Shown in pieces: positions 42,072 through 51,609 of a DNA stretch of 64,000 nucleotides (position 1 is the first letter of the stretch; each line of letters begins with the position of its first letter). The notes under the pieces were generated by a model. That model worked only from the letters and a program-made list of their open reading frames with translations, was not told the origin of the DNA and searched no databases. Source of the stretch: Bacillota bacterium (GTDB lineage Bacteria; Bacillota; Clostridia; Acetivibrionales; JAEXSP01); the NCBI GenBank assembly GCA_023453795.1, contig JAEXSP010000008.1, positions 149,220 through 213,219 of the forward strand, given 5' to 3'. The position numbers and the translations under genes were made by a program.

Positions 42072-43274
42072 ATGGTAATAATAGATGGAGGAGTAACCGC
42101 TCCTAAGGGTTTTACAGCCGCCGGAGTCGCATGCGGTCTTAAGAAAAACGGAAATAAGGATCTTGCTGTTGTATGTTCTCAAGATATAGCCGCAGTCACA
42201 GGAGTTTTTACGACAAATGTTGTTAAAGGCCACTCTCTGCAATTGACAATGGAAAATATGAAAAACGGTTACGCACGTGCGGTTGTCATAAACAGCGGAA
42301 ATGCAAATGCATGTGTCGGTGAACAAGGTAATGCCGATGCAAGAGATGCAGCTGCACTTGCCGCACAATTATTGAATTGCGAGCCTGATGAAATTCTTAT
42401 AGGCTCTACAGGTGTTATAGGCCAGCGTCTTAACATGCCTGCAGTACGTTCAGGAATCAGGGCTGCAATCGGTGCACTAAGTCCTGATGGCGGACATGAT
42501 GCGGAAGCTGCAATAATGACTACGGATCTTGTTCCAAAGGAAATAGCGGTTTCCCTGGAAATACAGGATGTTGAAGTAAAAATTGGCGCAATGGCAAAGG
42601 GTTCGGGAATGATACATCCCAACATGGCCACCATGATCGGAATATTAACTACAGATGCAAATATATCCCGCAGCCTTCTGGACAAAGCTTTAAAGCAGGT
42701 TGTAAAAAAGACTTTCAACAGGGTTTCTGTGGATGGTGATACCAGTGTGTGCGATATGGTTCTGATGTTCTCCAATGGTGAGGCGGAAAATTCCGGCATA
42801 GTCAAGGAAGATGCAGAATATGACAAGTTTCTGGCCGCACTTGAGCTTGTGTGCACATCACTAGCAAGATCGATTGCCAAGGACGGAGAGGGTGCAACCA
42901 AACTGATTGAAATAACAGTAGAGGGGGCTCTTAACCAGGAAGACGCCTATAAGGCAGTTAGCACCATAGCAAAATCGCCACTTGTCAAGACAGCTGTTTT
43001 CGGTGAAGATGCCAACCTGGGCCGTGTCTTTACTGCTTTAGGCTATTCAGGGGCAGTTTTTGACCCCAACCTCACAGATATCTCAATAGGCAGTATGATG
43101 TTTTACAGAAACGGAATTGCTTTGGATTTTGATGAAGAAAAAGCGAAAACGCTTTTGAAGGAAAAGGAAATCAAAATATCCATCAATTTAAAGATGGGCA
43201 AATTCTCCGATAGAATGTGGACCTGCGATTTCTCCTACGATTATGTGAAAATCAACGGCAGCTACAGGTCCTAA
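42072..43274 (+). CDS. argJ: Bifunctional ornithine acetyltransferase / N-acetylglutamate synthase
   Basis: The 400-residue ArgJ transfers acetyl from N-acetylornithine to glutamate (and can use acetyl-CoA), recycling acetyl groups in arginine synthesis. The self-cleavage site is in MAKGSGMIHPNMATMIGIL, where the Thr of ATM becomes the catalytic N-terminus of the beta chain (about residue 188). The oxyanion-hole region GSTGVIG and the NRVSVDGDTSVCDM block are present. The gene is alone, without argC or argB beside it, and ends in a strong terminator. Confidence 0.97.
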   Translation: MVIIDGGVTAPKGFTAAGVACGLKKNGNKDLAVVCSQDIAAVTGVFTTNVVKGHSLQLTMENMKNGYARAVVINSGNANACVGEQGNADARDAAALAAQLLNCEPDEILIGSTGVIGQRLNMPAVRSGIRAAIGALSPDGGHDAEAAIMTTDLVPKEIAVSLEIQDVEVKIGAMAKGSGMIHPNMATMIGILTTDANISRSLLDKALKQVVKKTFNRVSVDGDTSVCDMVLMFSNGEAENSGIVKEDAEYDKFLAALELVCTSLARSIAKDGEGATKLIEITVEGALNQEDAYKAVSTIAKSPLVKTAVFGEDANLGRVFTALGYSGAVFDPNLTDISIGSMMFYRNGIALDFDEEKAKTLLKEKEIKISINLKMGKFSDRMWTCDFSYDYVKINGSYRS

Positions 43275-43372
43275 CCTATATGGGAATGGCTTTACTTAAA
43301 GAAAGAATCCTTCCTTTTGATAGTTGAACTTTTACCCAGTCCAGCCTTACAGGACACAAAACTTATAAAAAA

Positions 43373-43409
43373 GGAGCTGTGCACTTCATAGTGCGACAGC
43401 TCCTTTTTT
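43373..43409. terminator. Bidirectional terminator, argJ / secreted protein gene
   Basis: GGAGCTGT-GCACT and AGTGC-GACAGCTCC arms form a long stem with T6 on the plus strand and T-rich sequence on the minus strand. It serves convergent genes on both sides. Confidence 0.88.
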
Positions 43410-43477
43410 CATTTTCCGCTCAATCTATGTTTTTTATCAAGAAGTTATTAACTTGTAATGAATGAATGATTGATTAT

Positions 43478-45559
43478 CTAATTGACAAAGTCAACTTCCA
43501 ACGGCATACTGCTCATACCGCTTGCTACAATATAGTATGTTACCGGAGTACCTTGAGGCACATTTGAGTCAAAGGTTCCAATATTCGCGGAGTTAGTCAA
43601 TAAAACCTTATATGGCGGATACGAAGTGTTGCCTACCTTTTTTTGAACAATTACATATATACCTCCGTTATCAGATGCCAGATAATTCGGATTGATCTTT
43701 GGACTGTATTTGACCTGACCTTTGATTATCCCCGTGCTGCTGAAACTATTGAAATTTAATTTATAAACCACACTATAGTTACAGCAGTTATCCTGTGTCT
43801 TATTCCCCAAATAGTCGTAAATTGGTATCCTCTCACCAGCATTTAAAGCCGGCGGATCGAAACCGGTAATTGCAAGTTTAAAGGGATCATTCGGAAAGAT
43901 TGAAGTAACACCAGGGATATCACTCTTCAGTATTGCTCCTTCACCTGATCCTCTCAGATTATCCTTGCATACCGCTTGTTTCGTAATTGCAGCAATTCTC
44001 CGGGTGTTTTCAACATAAGTCAAACCATTTGTTGATGTGCCTTGCGTAATAAAATACGTATCACAGTAAAGGCTGCTTCCGGTTGGGATAGATACATCTA
44101 TTACCCCGTTAAAGAGTCCCCACGGCATATTGGATCCGTTTTCTACATCGTGCAGGCAAATCCATCTGCCTTCATTTGGGGGTATAGTTACTGATGAAGT
44201 AACACCGGATTGATCCGGCTTAATGGTTTTATTAAACCAATCTGTCCAAACATCCATCATTGCTGTAGCGCTTTGAGCCCTTGTTGCATAGCTTCGTCTA
44301 TTAATTGTTACAGTTACACTTGAACTATTTGTATTATAAAGCAATACTCCGAATTTCATCGTATATCCGATCGTATTCGAGTGCTCATAATATATATTTG
44401 CATTCCCTTGAATGACGCTTCTTTGAAGATAATAGCCGTATTCTCCCTTGTAATAGTTTGAGTTCAAGTTCTCCGGAGAATTTGAAATACAGTAGGTTCT
44501 GTTTGAAGAAGCATTTTCCTTCGTATCAAGCTTTGAAAAGCTTGCAGTATTCAGTACTGCAACATTTACATTATAAGTACCTGAAACCTGCGAAGAAACC
44601 GATACATAATAACTTGCATTTAAGGAAGAGGTCTTGTAATACTTCATTTTTGTAAGCCCATACCAGCCTCCTGAGTACGAAGAAACTTCCTGCCCGGTTT
44701 CCGAGTTATACAGTTTTGCCGTAAAGACGTTCCCGTCATTAACTCCGCTTAAGGACACAACTACCATCTTGCCCCCCGGGATATTACTGCTTATATAATG
44801 GCGTGTTGTCTTTGAAACATTTATGTTAACATCTCCTGCAGCAGACCCTTCTTGTGAGCTTAATGTTATAGGATTTCCGATTCTCTCTCCGTTTATCAGC
44901 GAGGATATGTTGAAAATCACTTCCGTCCAACCGGTCGTACTGCCGCTGGCATTTGCACCGACTGCAAACTTATATTGATGCCCTGCTGTAAATAATTCAG
45001 CTTTTACGGTGTAGTTCAAGTTGACTGTATTTGTAGCAGGTACTATCAAGGTATTGGTGGTAAGGTCTCTTACCGCAAGAGTATAATTCTGCGCTCCGGG
45101 AACGCTGTTCCAGGATAGCGTCATATCTCCCTTATCATAGGTCGAATTCCCATTCGGGCATATCACTGCCGGTCCTGGCAGTGATATGATACTGGATATA
45201 TTGAAAACAACTTCCGTCCAACCGGTCGTACTGCCGCTGGCATTTGCACCGACTGCAAACTTATATTGATGCCCTGCTGCAAACAATTCAGCTTTTACAG
45301 TGTAGTTTAAGTTAACTGTATTTGTAGCAGGTACTATCAAGGTATTGGTGGTTAGGTCTCTTACCGCAAGAGTATAATTCTGCGCTCCGGGAACGCTGTT
45401 CCAGGATAGCGTCATGTCTCCTTTGTTATAGAAGCTTCCATTTACCGGGTTTAATACTACAGGTCCCGGAAGTGAAGCCGCTATAGATTCAAGCGGATTT
45501 ACGGCAAGACATAGAATGACAATCGTAAATACCATTATAATACTGAAGATTCTTTTTAT
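43478..45559 (-). CDS. Secreted protein with two Fn3-like repeats; possible ATA start
   Basis: The first ATG is at 45535, but AGGGGG lies 8 nt before an in-frame ATA at 45559. Starting there yields an N-terminus of Lys-Arg followed by a hydrophobic core, a proper signal peptide, whereas the ATG start has no ribosome site. Residues ~30-220 contain two nearly identical ~97-residue fibronectin-III-like repeats (GDMTLSWNSVPGAQNYTLAV). A PPC-like beta domain (ISSNIPGGKMVVVSL ... ASYYVSVSSQ) and a ~330-residue beta-rich region with no known family follow. There is no catalytic motif. It is likely an extracellular or surface protein, convergent with argJ. Confidence 0.75.
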   Translation of the reverse strand: MKRIFSIIMVFTIVILCLAVNPLESIAASLPGPVVLNPVNGSFYNKGDMTLSWNSVPGAQNYTLAVRDLTTNTLIVPATNTVNLNYTVKAELFAAGHQYKFAVGANASGSTTGWTEVVFNISSIISLPGPAVICPNGNSTYDKGDMTLSWNSVPGAQNYTLAVRDLTTNTLIVPATNTVNLNYTVKAELFTAGHQYKFAVGANASGSTTGWTEVIFNISSLINGERIGNPITLSSQEGSAAGDVNINVSKTTRHYISSNIPGGKMVVVSLSGVNDGNVFTAKLYNSETGQEVSSYSGGWYGLTKMKYYKTSSLNASYYVSVSSQVSGTYNVNVAVLNTASFSKLDTKENASSNRTYCISNSPENLNSNYYKGEYGYYLQRSVIQGNANIYYEHSNTIGYTMKFGVLLYNTNSSSVTVTINRRSYATRAQSATAMMDVWTDWFNKTIKPDQSGVTSSVTIPPNEGRWICLHDVENGSNMPWGLFNGVIDVSIPTGSSLYCDTYFITQGTSTNGLTYVENTRRIAAITKQAVCKDNLRGSGEGAILKSDIPGVTSIFPNDPFKLAITGFDPPALNAGERIPIYDYLGNKTQDNCCNYSVVYKLNFNSFSSTGIIKGQVKYSPKINPNYLASDNGGIYVIVQKKVGNTSYPPYKVLLTNSANIGTFDSNVPQGTPVTYYIVASGMSSMPLEVDFVN
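44911..45431 (-). repeat. Tandem 291-nt repeat coding the two Fn3-like units
   Basis: Segments at about 44911-45140 and 45202-45431 are nearly identical (offset 291 nt, 97 codons), with only scattered substitutions, which points to recent duplication. Confidence 0.85.
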
Positions 45560-45689
45560 AAAAAACGCCCCCTATTATAGCATCCAAGCTAAATCATTAG
45601 TTATAGAGTGTGATAACTTTTTGTTTTCATCTGTTCTCCTGTCGGAAAATCATATTTGTTATCATATCAAGCAATTTTTAAATATTTTT

Positions 45690-48600
45690 TTATTTAAGAC
45701 TGTTATAAATATTTAACCAGTCATCTAATGGATGAGAATTTTGGGGTGGAAAATCTACCCACGGTGTATAGGTTAGTTTAGAGTACATTGCTGCATTTAC
45801 TGATGTTATTTGTTGCCCCTTAATCATATATTCCCCATAGACCGGATGGGTTGCTTCATATTCTGCATATGCCCCGGTATCATCAATATTTTTGGTCTGA
45901 GGTCCTAGCTTTCCATTTTTTTGAATTAGCGATTTTGCAATATTATAGTACTTTAGATAAATATCCGCGCAGCCAGCAATCTGCCATTCAATATTACTAT
46001 AAGATATTGGTTTACCTTCAGGTCCTATACCAAAAAGCTTATCATAACTTCCATTTAGCCCCCAACTTTGCTCTTGGCCCAAGGTAGCTAAAATTACTTT
46101 GGGGTTAATCCCTTTATCTTGGCATACTCTATATATTGCTGTATCAACACCTTTATTAATCAGAGCACTATTCTTTGACTTGCATATATTGGTAATTTGT
46201 GCCTGAGTCAACGAATTTACATTAACAAAATCATCATCACTTATAGTCCAATCCTTTGTTACCTTATTTCCGTCCTTATCAATATATGTATATTTGGTAC
46301 CAGAACCGGGTAATGCTTTTGCACCATCACTTGGATTGTTAATATATGTATTGTCATCTTGTATTACACGCCTAATCCCTATTATATTAGTGTGTACAAC
46401 ACCATATTTTTCACCCCAGTCAGCGCTTAAGGTTGCTTGAGCTACCGAACCTGCACCTGATGATTCATGTATATATGCTCCTTCTGGATACACTTTACCA
46501 TTAGGATCCTTAGATCCGCCAACATAAACAGCGACATGATCACCATCTTGAGTCGTACCATTTGTAGGCCAATCAAAAATTATAAGGTCTCCAGGTTTCA
46601 ATGCACTATAATCTCCGGACTTTGCCTTCGTCATATCTACCGCAGTTCCAACATTTAACTGGTTGCCGGTGTAATCTACAAATCTTGTTCCAAGCACTGT
46701 AGCATATAGTGCTGATGTAAAATCTGAGCAATCCAAACTGCTTGGCGGTGAGTTCTTATCCAACAAACCAGTTTTATAATCATAAGGGCTTGGCATCTGA
46801 TATGATATTTTATTTATCCAATAACCAGCTTCATCAACAATTTTCTGTCTCCAATATGTGGAATCTCCACCGGAATTCGGCTTTATTTTTCCATCTGCTG
46901 CTTGCTGTAAATAGAACTCCAATTCTTCAATTTTTGTATATTTTCCTGAAAGTTCAAACTTACCCGCAAAGTCTGCTAAGCAACTATTTAGATAACCATC
47001 GAACGTATCATCTATCCCAAGGGAATATTTAAACATTGAAGGGTATAATGATACTAATTTTACAAGATTAGTCCTTGCTGCTCTGTTACCAATACCCGGT
47101 AAAGGCAGTATTCCGTCAGCGGCTTGCTGTAGCTTATCTTCCAATTCTTCAATCCTACTATAGCTTCCGGTAAGATTGTACTTGGAGGCAAAATCCAGTA
47201 AGCACCCATTTAAGTAGTCGTCAAATGTATCATTTATTTCCATGTTATACTTAAATATTGACGGATAAATTGATACCAACTTCATAAGGTTAGTTCTTGC
47301 TGCCCTGTTCCCTATACCTGCAACATTAATATTTAGTGAGATTTCCCCTAATTTTATAGCATCAGAACCCGCTATCTTTGCCCAAACAGTTAAAGTATAA
47401 GAACCCATATTTACAAAAGGATTATTGCTTCCACTTGGAGTTAAAGCTTTTATTGTATCGATTTTAAATGAATTAAGATCGAATAAAGTACTATTAGGTA
47501 CTATTGACTCATAGCAGTCTAAGTTTACTTCTTTTACCCCTATTGTTACTTTTTCTATATTTGCACTTGAAGTTATTAAGCCTTGCAAATTAGCGCTTTG
47601 ACCCTTTAGTATTGTCAGTGACTTCGTTCCTGTCAATGTAACTGTTGGTGTTGATGCGGTATGTATTTTAGTTGAAACACAATTCCATTTTTGATCTTCA
47701 TAATAGTTTAAATCAATGGTATAGTCGGTATTCGGGGTAAGACCGCCTATGACATAGCTTTTGTTCAACCCGTAGCCGTCACCTGATACAAATTGAGTCC
47801 ATACGCCTGTGGTCAAATTATGAAACTGAAAATGATTGTTTCCGTTTCCGGGATACGGGTATACCGTACTTACAGTTACGGAATTTCCGGTAATATCACT
47901 CACAGTTATCTTTGGCTCTGCCCTTACCAATTTGTTGTTGGAAATGTTGTTCGGAAATTTTTCTTTCACTGCGCTTAGTATATTTGCTTCTGAAGTAGTA
48001 TAAGTTGTCCCCTCAATATTGATTAAACTGCTTATATTCAGCTCTATTTTGTTCAGTGTTACCTTGTTGTTTGCGTAACCTATTACCATTCCAGAGCATA
48101 TAATACCTTCAAGATATTTCCTCACATTAACATTAAACTTATTTATCAGTTCACTCTTGATTTTTTCCGATTGTGCATAGTTTGCGTTAGCTACCGTGTC
48201 AAATGCTATACCCTCAATTGTGATTGGCTGCCCCAGTACGCTGACAGCTGTTCCCTGACCGGTTATATCGTTATCCGTCAAATTAGCAATTTTTTTAATG
48301 TAGTCCCGTACATTTGTGCTGGTGTGTATTTTAGTTGAAACGCTTTTCCATTGTTGGTCTTCATAATAGTTTAAATCAAAAGCATAGTCGGTATCTGGGG
48401 TAAGACTGCCGATGACATAGCTTTTGCTCAACCCGTAGCCGTCATTTGATACAAATGTAGTCCATACGCCTGTGGTCATATTACGATACTGAAAATGATT
48501 GTTTCCGTTTCCGGGATACGGGTATACCGTACTTACTGTTACGGAATTTCCGGTAATATCACTCACAGTTATCTTTGGCTCTGCCCTTACCAATTTGTCG

Positions 48601-50753
48601 TTTAAAATATTGTCCTTGAATTTCTCTTTAACTGCATTTAATATATTTGCTTCTGAAGTAGTATAAGTTGTTCCCTCAATATTGATTAAACTAGCTATAT
48701 TCAGCTCTATTTTGTTCAGTGTTACCTTGTTGTTTGCGTAGCCTATTGTTATTCCCGGACATACAATACCTTCAAGATATTTCCTCACCTGAACATTAAA
48801 CTTATTTGCCAGCGCACTCTTGATTTTTTCCGGTTGTGCATAGTTTGCGTTAGCTCCCGTGTCAAATGCTATACCCTCAATTGAAATAGACTGCCCCAGT
48901 ACGCTGACAGCTGTTCCCTGACCGGTTATATCGCTGTCCGTTAAATTGGTGATTTTTTTAATGTAGTCTCGTACATTTGTACCAGTGTGTATTTTAGTTG
49001 AAACGCTTTTCCATTGTTTATCTTCATAATAGTTTAAATCAATAGTATAGTCGGTATCCGGGGTAAGACTGCCGATGACATAGCTTTTGCTCAACCCGTA
49101 GCCTTCACTTGATACAAATTGAGTCCATGCGCCTGTGGACAAATTATGAAACTGAAAATGATTGTTTCCGTCTCCTGGATACGGGTATACCGTACTTACT
49201 GTTACGGAATTTCCGGTAATACCACTGACAGTTATCTTTGGCTCTGCCCTTACCAATTTGTTGTTGGAAATGTTGTTTGGGAATTTGTCTTTCACTGCAT
49301 TTAGTATATTTGCTTCTGAAGTAGTATAAGCTGTTCCTTCCATATTGATTAAACTGCTTATATTGAGTTCTATGCCGTTCAGCGTTACCTTGTTGTTTGC
49401 GTAGCCTATTCCTATTCCAGCGCATACAATACCTTCAAGATATTTCCTCACCTGAACATTAAACTTATTTGCCAGCGCACTCTTGATTTTTTCCGGTTGC
49501 GCATAGTTTGCATTAGCCGTCGTGTCAAATGTCATGCCCTCAATTGAGATAGGCTGCCCCAGCACGCTGATAGCTGTTCCCTGACCGGTTATATCACTAT
49601 CCGTCAAATTGGTGATGCTTTTAATATAATCCCGTACATTTACATTTGCCGGGTTTGTTCTGACAGATCCGGCAGCTTTGTCACTGTAATAATAGCTTCC
49701 TTCCGATATAACTCTTGCCCTTATTGAGTAAGCATTATCTGTATTAGGTGTCATACCGTCATGAGATAAAAAAGTATTACTTGTTATATGTACATCTCCA
49801 TTTATGCTTACCTCATATTCTGTTGCTTCCGGTACGGCAGCCCAACTTAATGTTATTGTATTCGAGGTTTTAGTTGTACTGATTCCGGTAGGTACTGATA
49901 ACCTATTCGTTGTTACTGATTTTGTTGTACTGAATGAACCCGACCCTGCGGAATTAGTGGCACAAACCGCATAGTCATAACTCTTTCCAGGAACTAAGCC
50001 GGTATAGTCCATTGAGTTTTGTGATGCGGATGCAGTTTTTCTTTGTCCGTTTACGGTGACCGTATAGCCAGTTGCTCCCGATACACTCGACCATGTTACT
50101 CTTATACTTGTCACTGTGGCAGATGCACTTACATTAGATGGTGCCGCCGGTGTTAATATTGGTGCAGAGTCTGTTCTAACAGAGCCGGTAGCTTTGTCAC
50201 CGTAATAATAGCTTCCTTCCGATAATACTCTCGCCCTTATTGAGTAAGCATTATCTGTATTAGGTGTCATACCTTCATGAGATAAAAATGTATTATTTGT
50301 TATATGTACATCTCCATTTATGCTTACCTCATATTCTGTTGCTTCCGGAACAGCCGCCCAACTTAATGCTATTGTATTCCAGGTTTTAGTTGTGCTGATT
50401 CCGGTAGGTACTGATAACCTATTCGTTGTAACTGATTTTGTTGTACTGAATGAACCTGACCCTGCAGAATTATTGGCACATACCGCATAGTCATAGCTTT
50501 TTCCGGGAACTAAGCTGGTATAGTCCATTGAGTTTACCGATGAGGATGCAGTTTTTCTTTGTCCGTTTACACTGACCGTATAGCCTATCGCTCCTGATAC
50601 ACTGGACCATGTTACTTTTAAACTTGTCGCTGTGGCAGATGCATTTACATTAGATGGTGCTGCCGGCACTGTGGCTGCAAATACTTGAAAAGGCTGCAAA
50701 TACATAAGCAGTACAGCAAATACCAATAGTAAAACTAATTTTCTGTTTTTCAT
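45690..50753 (-). CDS. Large secreted modular protein with NlpC/P60 and lysozyme-like domains
   Basis: The ATG at 50753 with GGGGG 6 nt upstream gives 1,687 residues with a signal peptide (KLVLLLVFAVLLMYLQPFQVFAA). Four Fn3-like units occupy ~25-368. Three ~221-residue repeats, each beginning NVRDYIK, fill ~369-1035. A beta region and two ~75-residue helical repeats beginning GIGNRAARTN lie at ~1140-1295. An NlpC/P60-type peptidase domain follows, with Cys in LDCSDFTSALY (~1338) and His in DGDHVAVYVGG. The C-terminal ~170 residues look like a lysozyme-fold glucosaminidase (VILATLGQEQSWG). It probably binds and cuts peptidoglycan outside the cell. No SLH, LPXTG or dockerin signal is visible. 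Confidence 0.82.
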   Translation of the reverse strand: MKNRKLVLLLVFAVLLMYLQPFQVFAATVPAAPSNVNASATATSLKVTWSSVSGAIGYTVSVNGQRKTASSSVNSMDYTSLVPGKSYDYAVCANNSAGSGSFSTTKSVTTNRLSVPTGISTTKTWNTIALSWAAVPEATEYEVSINGDVHITNNTFLSHEGMTPNTDNAYSIRARVLSEGSYYYGDKATGSVRTDSAPILTPAAPSNVSASATVTSIRVTWSSVSGATGYTVTVNGQRKTASASQNSMDYTGLVPGKSYDYAVCATNSAGSGSFSTTKSVTTNRLSVPTGISTTKTSNTITLSWAAVPEATEYEVSINGDVHITSNTFLSHDGMTPNTDNAYSIRARVISEGSYYYSDKAAGSVRTNPANVNVRDYIKSITNLTDSDITGQGTAISVLGQPISIEGMTFDTTANANYAQPEKIKSALANKFNVQVRKYLEGIVCAGIGIGYANNKVTLNGIELNISSLINMEGTAYTTSEANILNAVKDKFPNNISNNKLVRAEPKITVSGITGNSVTVSTVYPYPGDGNNHFQFHNLSTGAWTQFVSSEGYGLSKSYVIGSLTPDTDYTIDLNYYEDKQWKSVSTKIHTGTNVRDYIKKITNLTDSDITGQGTAVSVLGQSISIEGIAFDTGANANYAQPEKIKSALANKFNVQVRKYLEGIVCPGITIGYANNKVTLNKIELNIASLINIEGTTYTTSEANILNAVKEKFKDNILNDKLVRAEPKITVSDITGNSVTVSTVYPYPGNGNNHFQYRNMTTGVWTTFVSNDGYGLSKSYVIGSLTPDTDYAFDLNYYEDQQWKSVSTKIHTSTNVRDYIKKIANLTDNDITGQGTAVSVLGQPITIEGIAFDTVANANYAQSEKIKSELINKFNVNVRKYLEGIICSGMVIGYANNKVTLNKIELNISSLINIEGTTYTTSEANILSAVKEKFPNNISNNKLVRAEPKITVSDITGNSVTVSTVYPYPGNGNNHFQFHNLTTGVWTQFVSGDGYGLNKSYVIGGLTPNTDYTIDLNYYEDQKWNCVSTKIHTASTPTVTLTGTKSLTILKGQSANLQGLITSSANIEKVTIGVKEVNLDCYESIVPNSTLFDLNSFKIDTIKALTPSGSNNPFVNMGSYTLTVWAKIAGSDAIKLGEISLNINVAGIGNRAARTNLMKLVSIYPSIFKYNMEINDTFDDYLNGCLLDFASKYNLTGSYSRIEELEDKLQQAADGILPLPGIGNRAARTNLVKLVSLYPSMFKYSLGIDDTFDGYLNSCLADFAGKFELSGKYTKIEELEFYLQQAADGKIKPNSGGDSTYWRQKIVDEAGYWINKISYQMPSPYDYKTGLLDKNSPPSSLDCSDFTSALYATVLGTRFVDYTGNQLNVGTAVDMTKAKSGDYSALKPGDLIIFDWPTNGTTQDGDHVAVYVGGSKDPNGKVYPEGAYIHESSGAGSVAQATLSADWGEKYGVVHTNIIGIRRVIQDDNTYINNPSDGAKALPGSGTKYTYIDKDGNKVTKDWTISDDDFVNVNSLTQAQITNICKSKNSALINKGVDTAIYRVCQDKGINPKVILATLGQEQSWGLNGSYDKLFGIGPEGKPISYSNIEWQIAGCADIYLKYYNIAKSLIQKNGKLGPQTKNIDDTGAYAEYEATHPVYGEYMIKGQQITSVNAAMYSKLTYTPWVDFPPQNSHPLDDWLNIYNSLK
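47660..49645 (-). repeat. Three ~663-nt tandem repeats in the large secreted protein gene
   Basis: Copies at roughly 47660-48320, 48320-48985 and 48985-49645 share long identical blocks, such as those encoding SVTVSTVYPYPG and NVRDYIKK, and differ at scattered positions. They encode the NVRDYIK units. Confidence 0.85.
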
Positions 50754-51473
50754 TGAACTCCCCCTAAAAAGAATTGTAACTTTGTAAAACTCTAGCATTA
50801 AATAAAAACCATTTTAAACTTAAACGGGTATTATCTGGTTTAATATCAGTTGGAAACTTGTTGAAAAAATAGAATTTCTGGCGAGTTATATAATGTTCCG
50901 CAAATTCGAAATTGTAAGACCAACTTTCCTTTGATTTGAGAGTACCTTTCAGACTTCTTCTTTTGTTTTGAATAAGCAATTTGAAATATTAATTCTGTAT
51001 ACGCCCCCCCTTGCAGTTAATTTAGTTGTTTTTTTCTGGACAAGGATTTGGATAAGCCAATAAAAACTACATTGCGATTGAAATACATAAAAACATCGGT
51101 AATTCTAATTTAATTTTATATCGCAGGCAGACAGATTTTAATTGCAAATCTTCAAATAAATCTTGTAAATCTTCAATTTATAAGTGCAAAGCTTTTCTTT
51201 GGCTACGTTTACATGGGTAATTTGATTAGGCTTGATGCTAATTTCTTTTTCACCCCTTTACCTTTGATTTTAGTTAAAATTTCCACTTTTCTTATAATTC
51301 GTCCATTAGGTTTTTCTTTTTTCTGCACATTCATATCCTTGAAAGAATACAACAATGTCAGTATACCATGAAAATAATGTCAAAAAAGTGGATTTTTTTC
51401 GGCTTTTTAGTTTCTTTTTTTCTGTTTATCAACAGTTTTTGTAAAATTTCGTTAAGAACAGACTAGGTTTATA
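50754..51473. other. Long AT-rich leader/intergenic region
   Basis: About 720 nt without a convincing gene; a 71-codon minus-strand frame (50764-50979) has no ribosome site. It presumably holds the promoter of the large secreted protein. I looked for a c-di-AMP (ydaO) or cyclic-di-GMP riboswitch and found neither. Confidence 0.4.
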
Positions 51474-51523
51474 TAAAAAAAGTAGACGTTAGTTCCGCAT
51501 AATGCAGTAACTTCCGTCTACTT
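51474..51523 (-). terminator. Terminator of the MocR-aminotransferase unit
   Basis: AAGTAGACG/CGTCTACTT arms plus an inner GTTA/TAAC pairing (51480-51523) are followed by T7 on the minus strand. Confidence 0.85.
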
Positions 51524-51609
51524 GAATATGGATTATTTTGTGTCATTTCCTTCTTTTCTGAAGGTATGTCATTTCTTCAAACTTGACAAGCATAACCGAT
51601 ACCTCCCTT

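Noticed and set aside
47660..49645. CRISPR array or transposon repeats
   Set aside because: The repeats are long, in frame and encode protein domains; there are no short palindromic repeats with unique spacers anywhere in the window and no transposase gene.
50764..50979. 71-codon minus-strand ORF ahead of the large secreted protein
   Set aside because: It overlaps that gene's ribosome site and start, and shows no initiation signal of its own.
50754..51473. c-di-AMP (ydaO) riboswitch before the cell-wall hydrolase gene
   Set aside because: Such genes often have one, but none of the conserved ydaO blocks is present on the minus strand.
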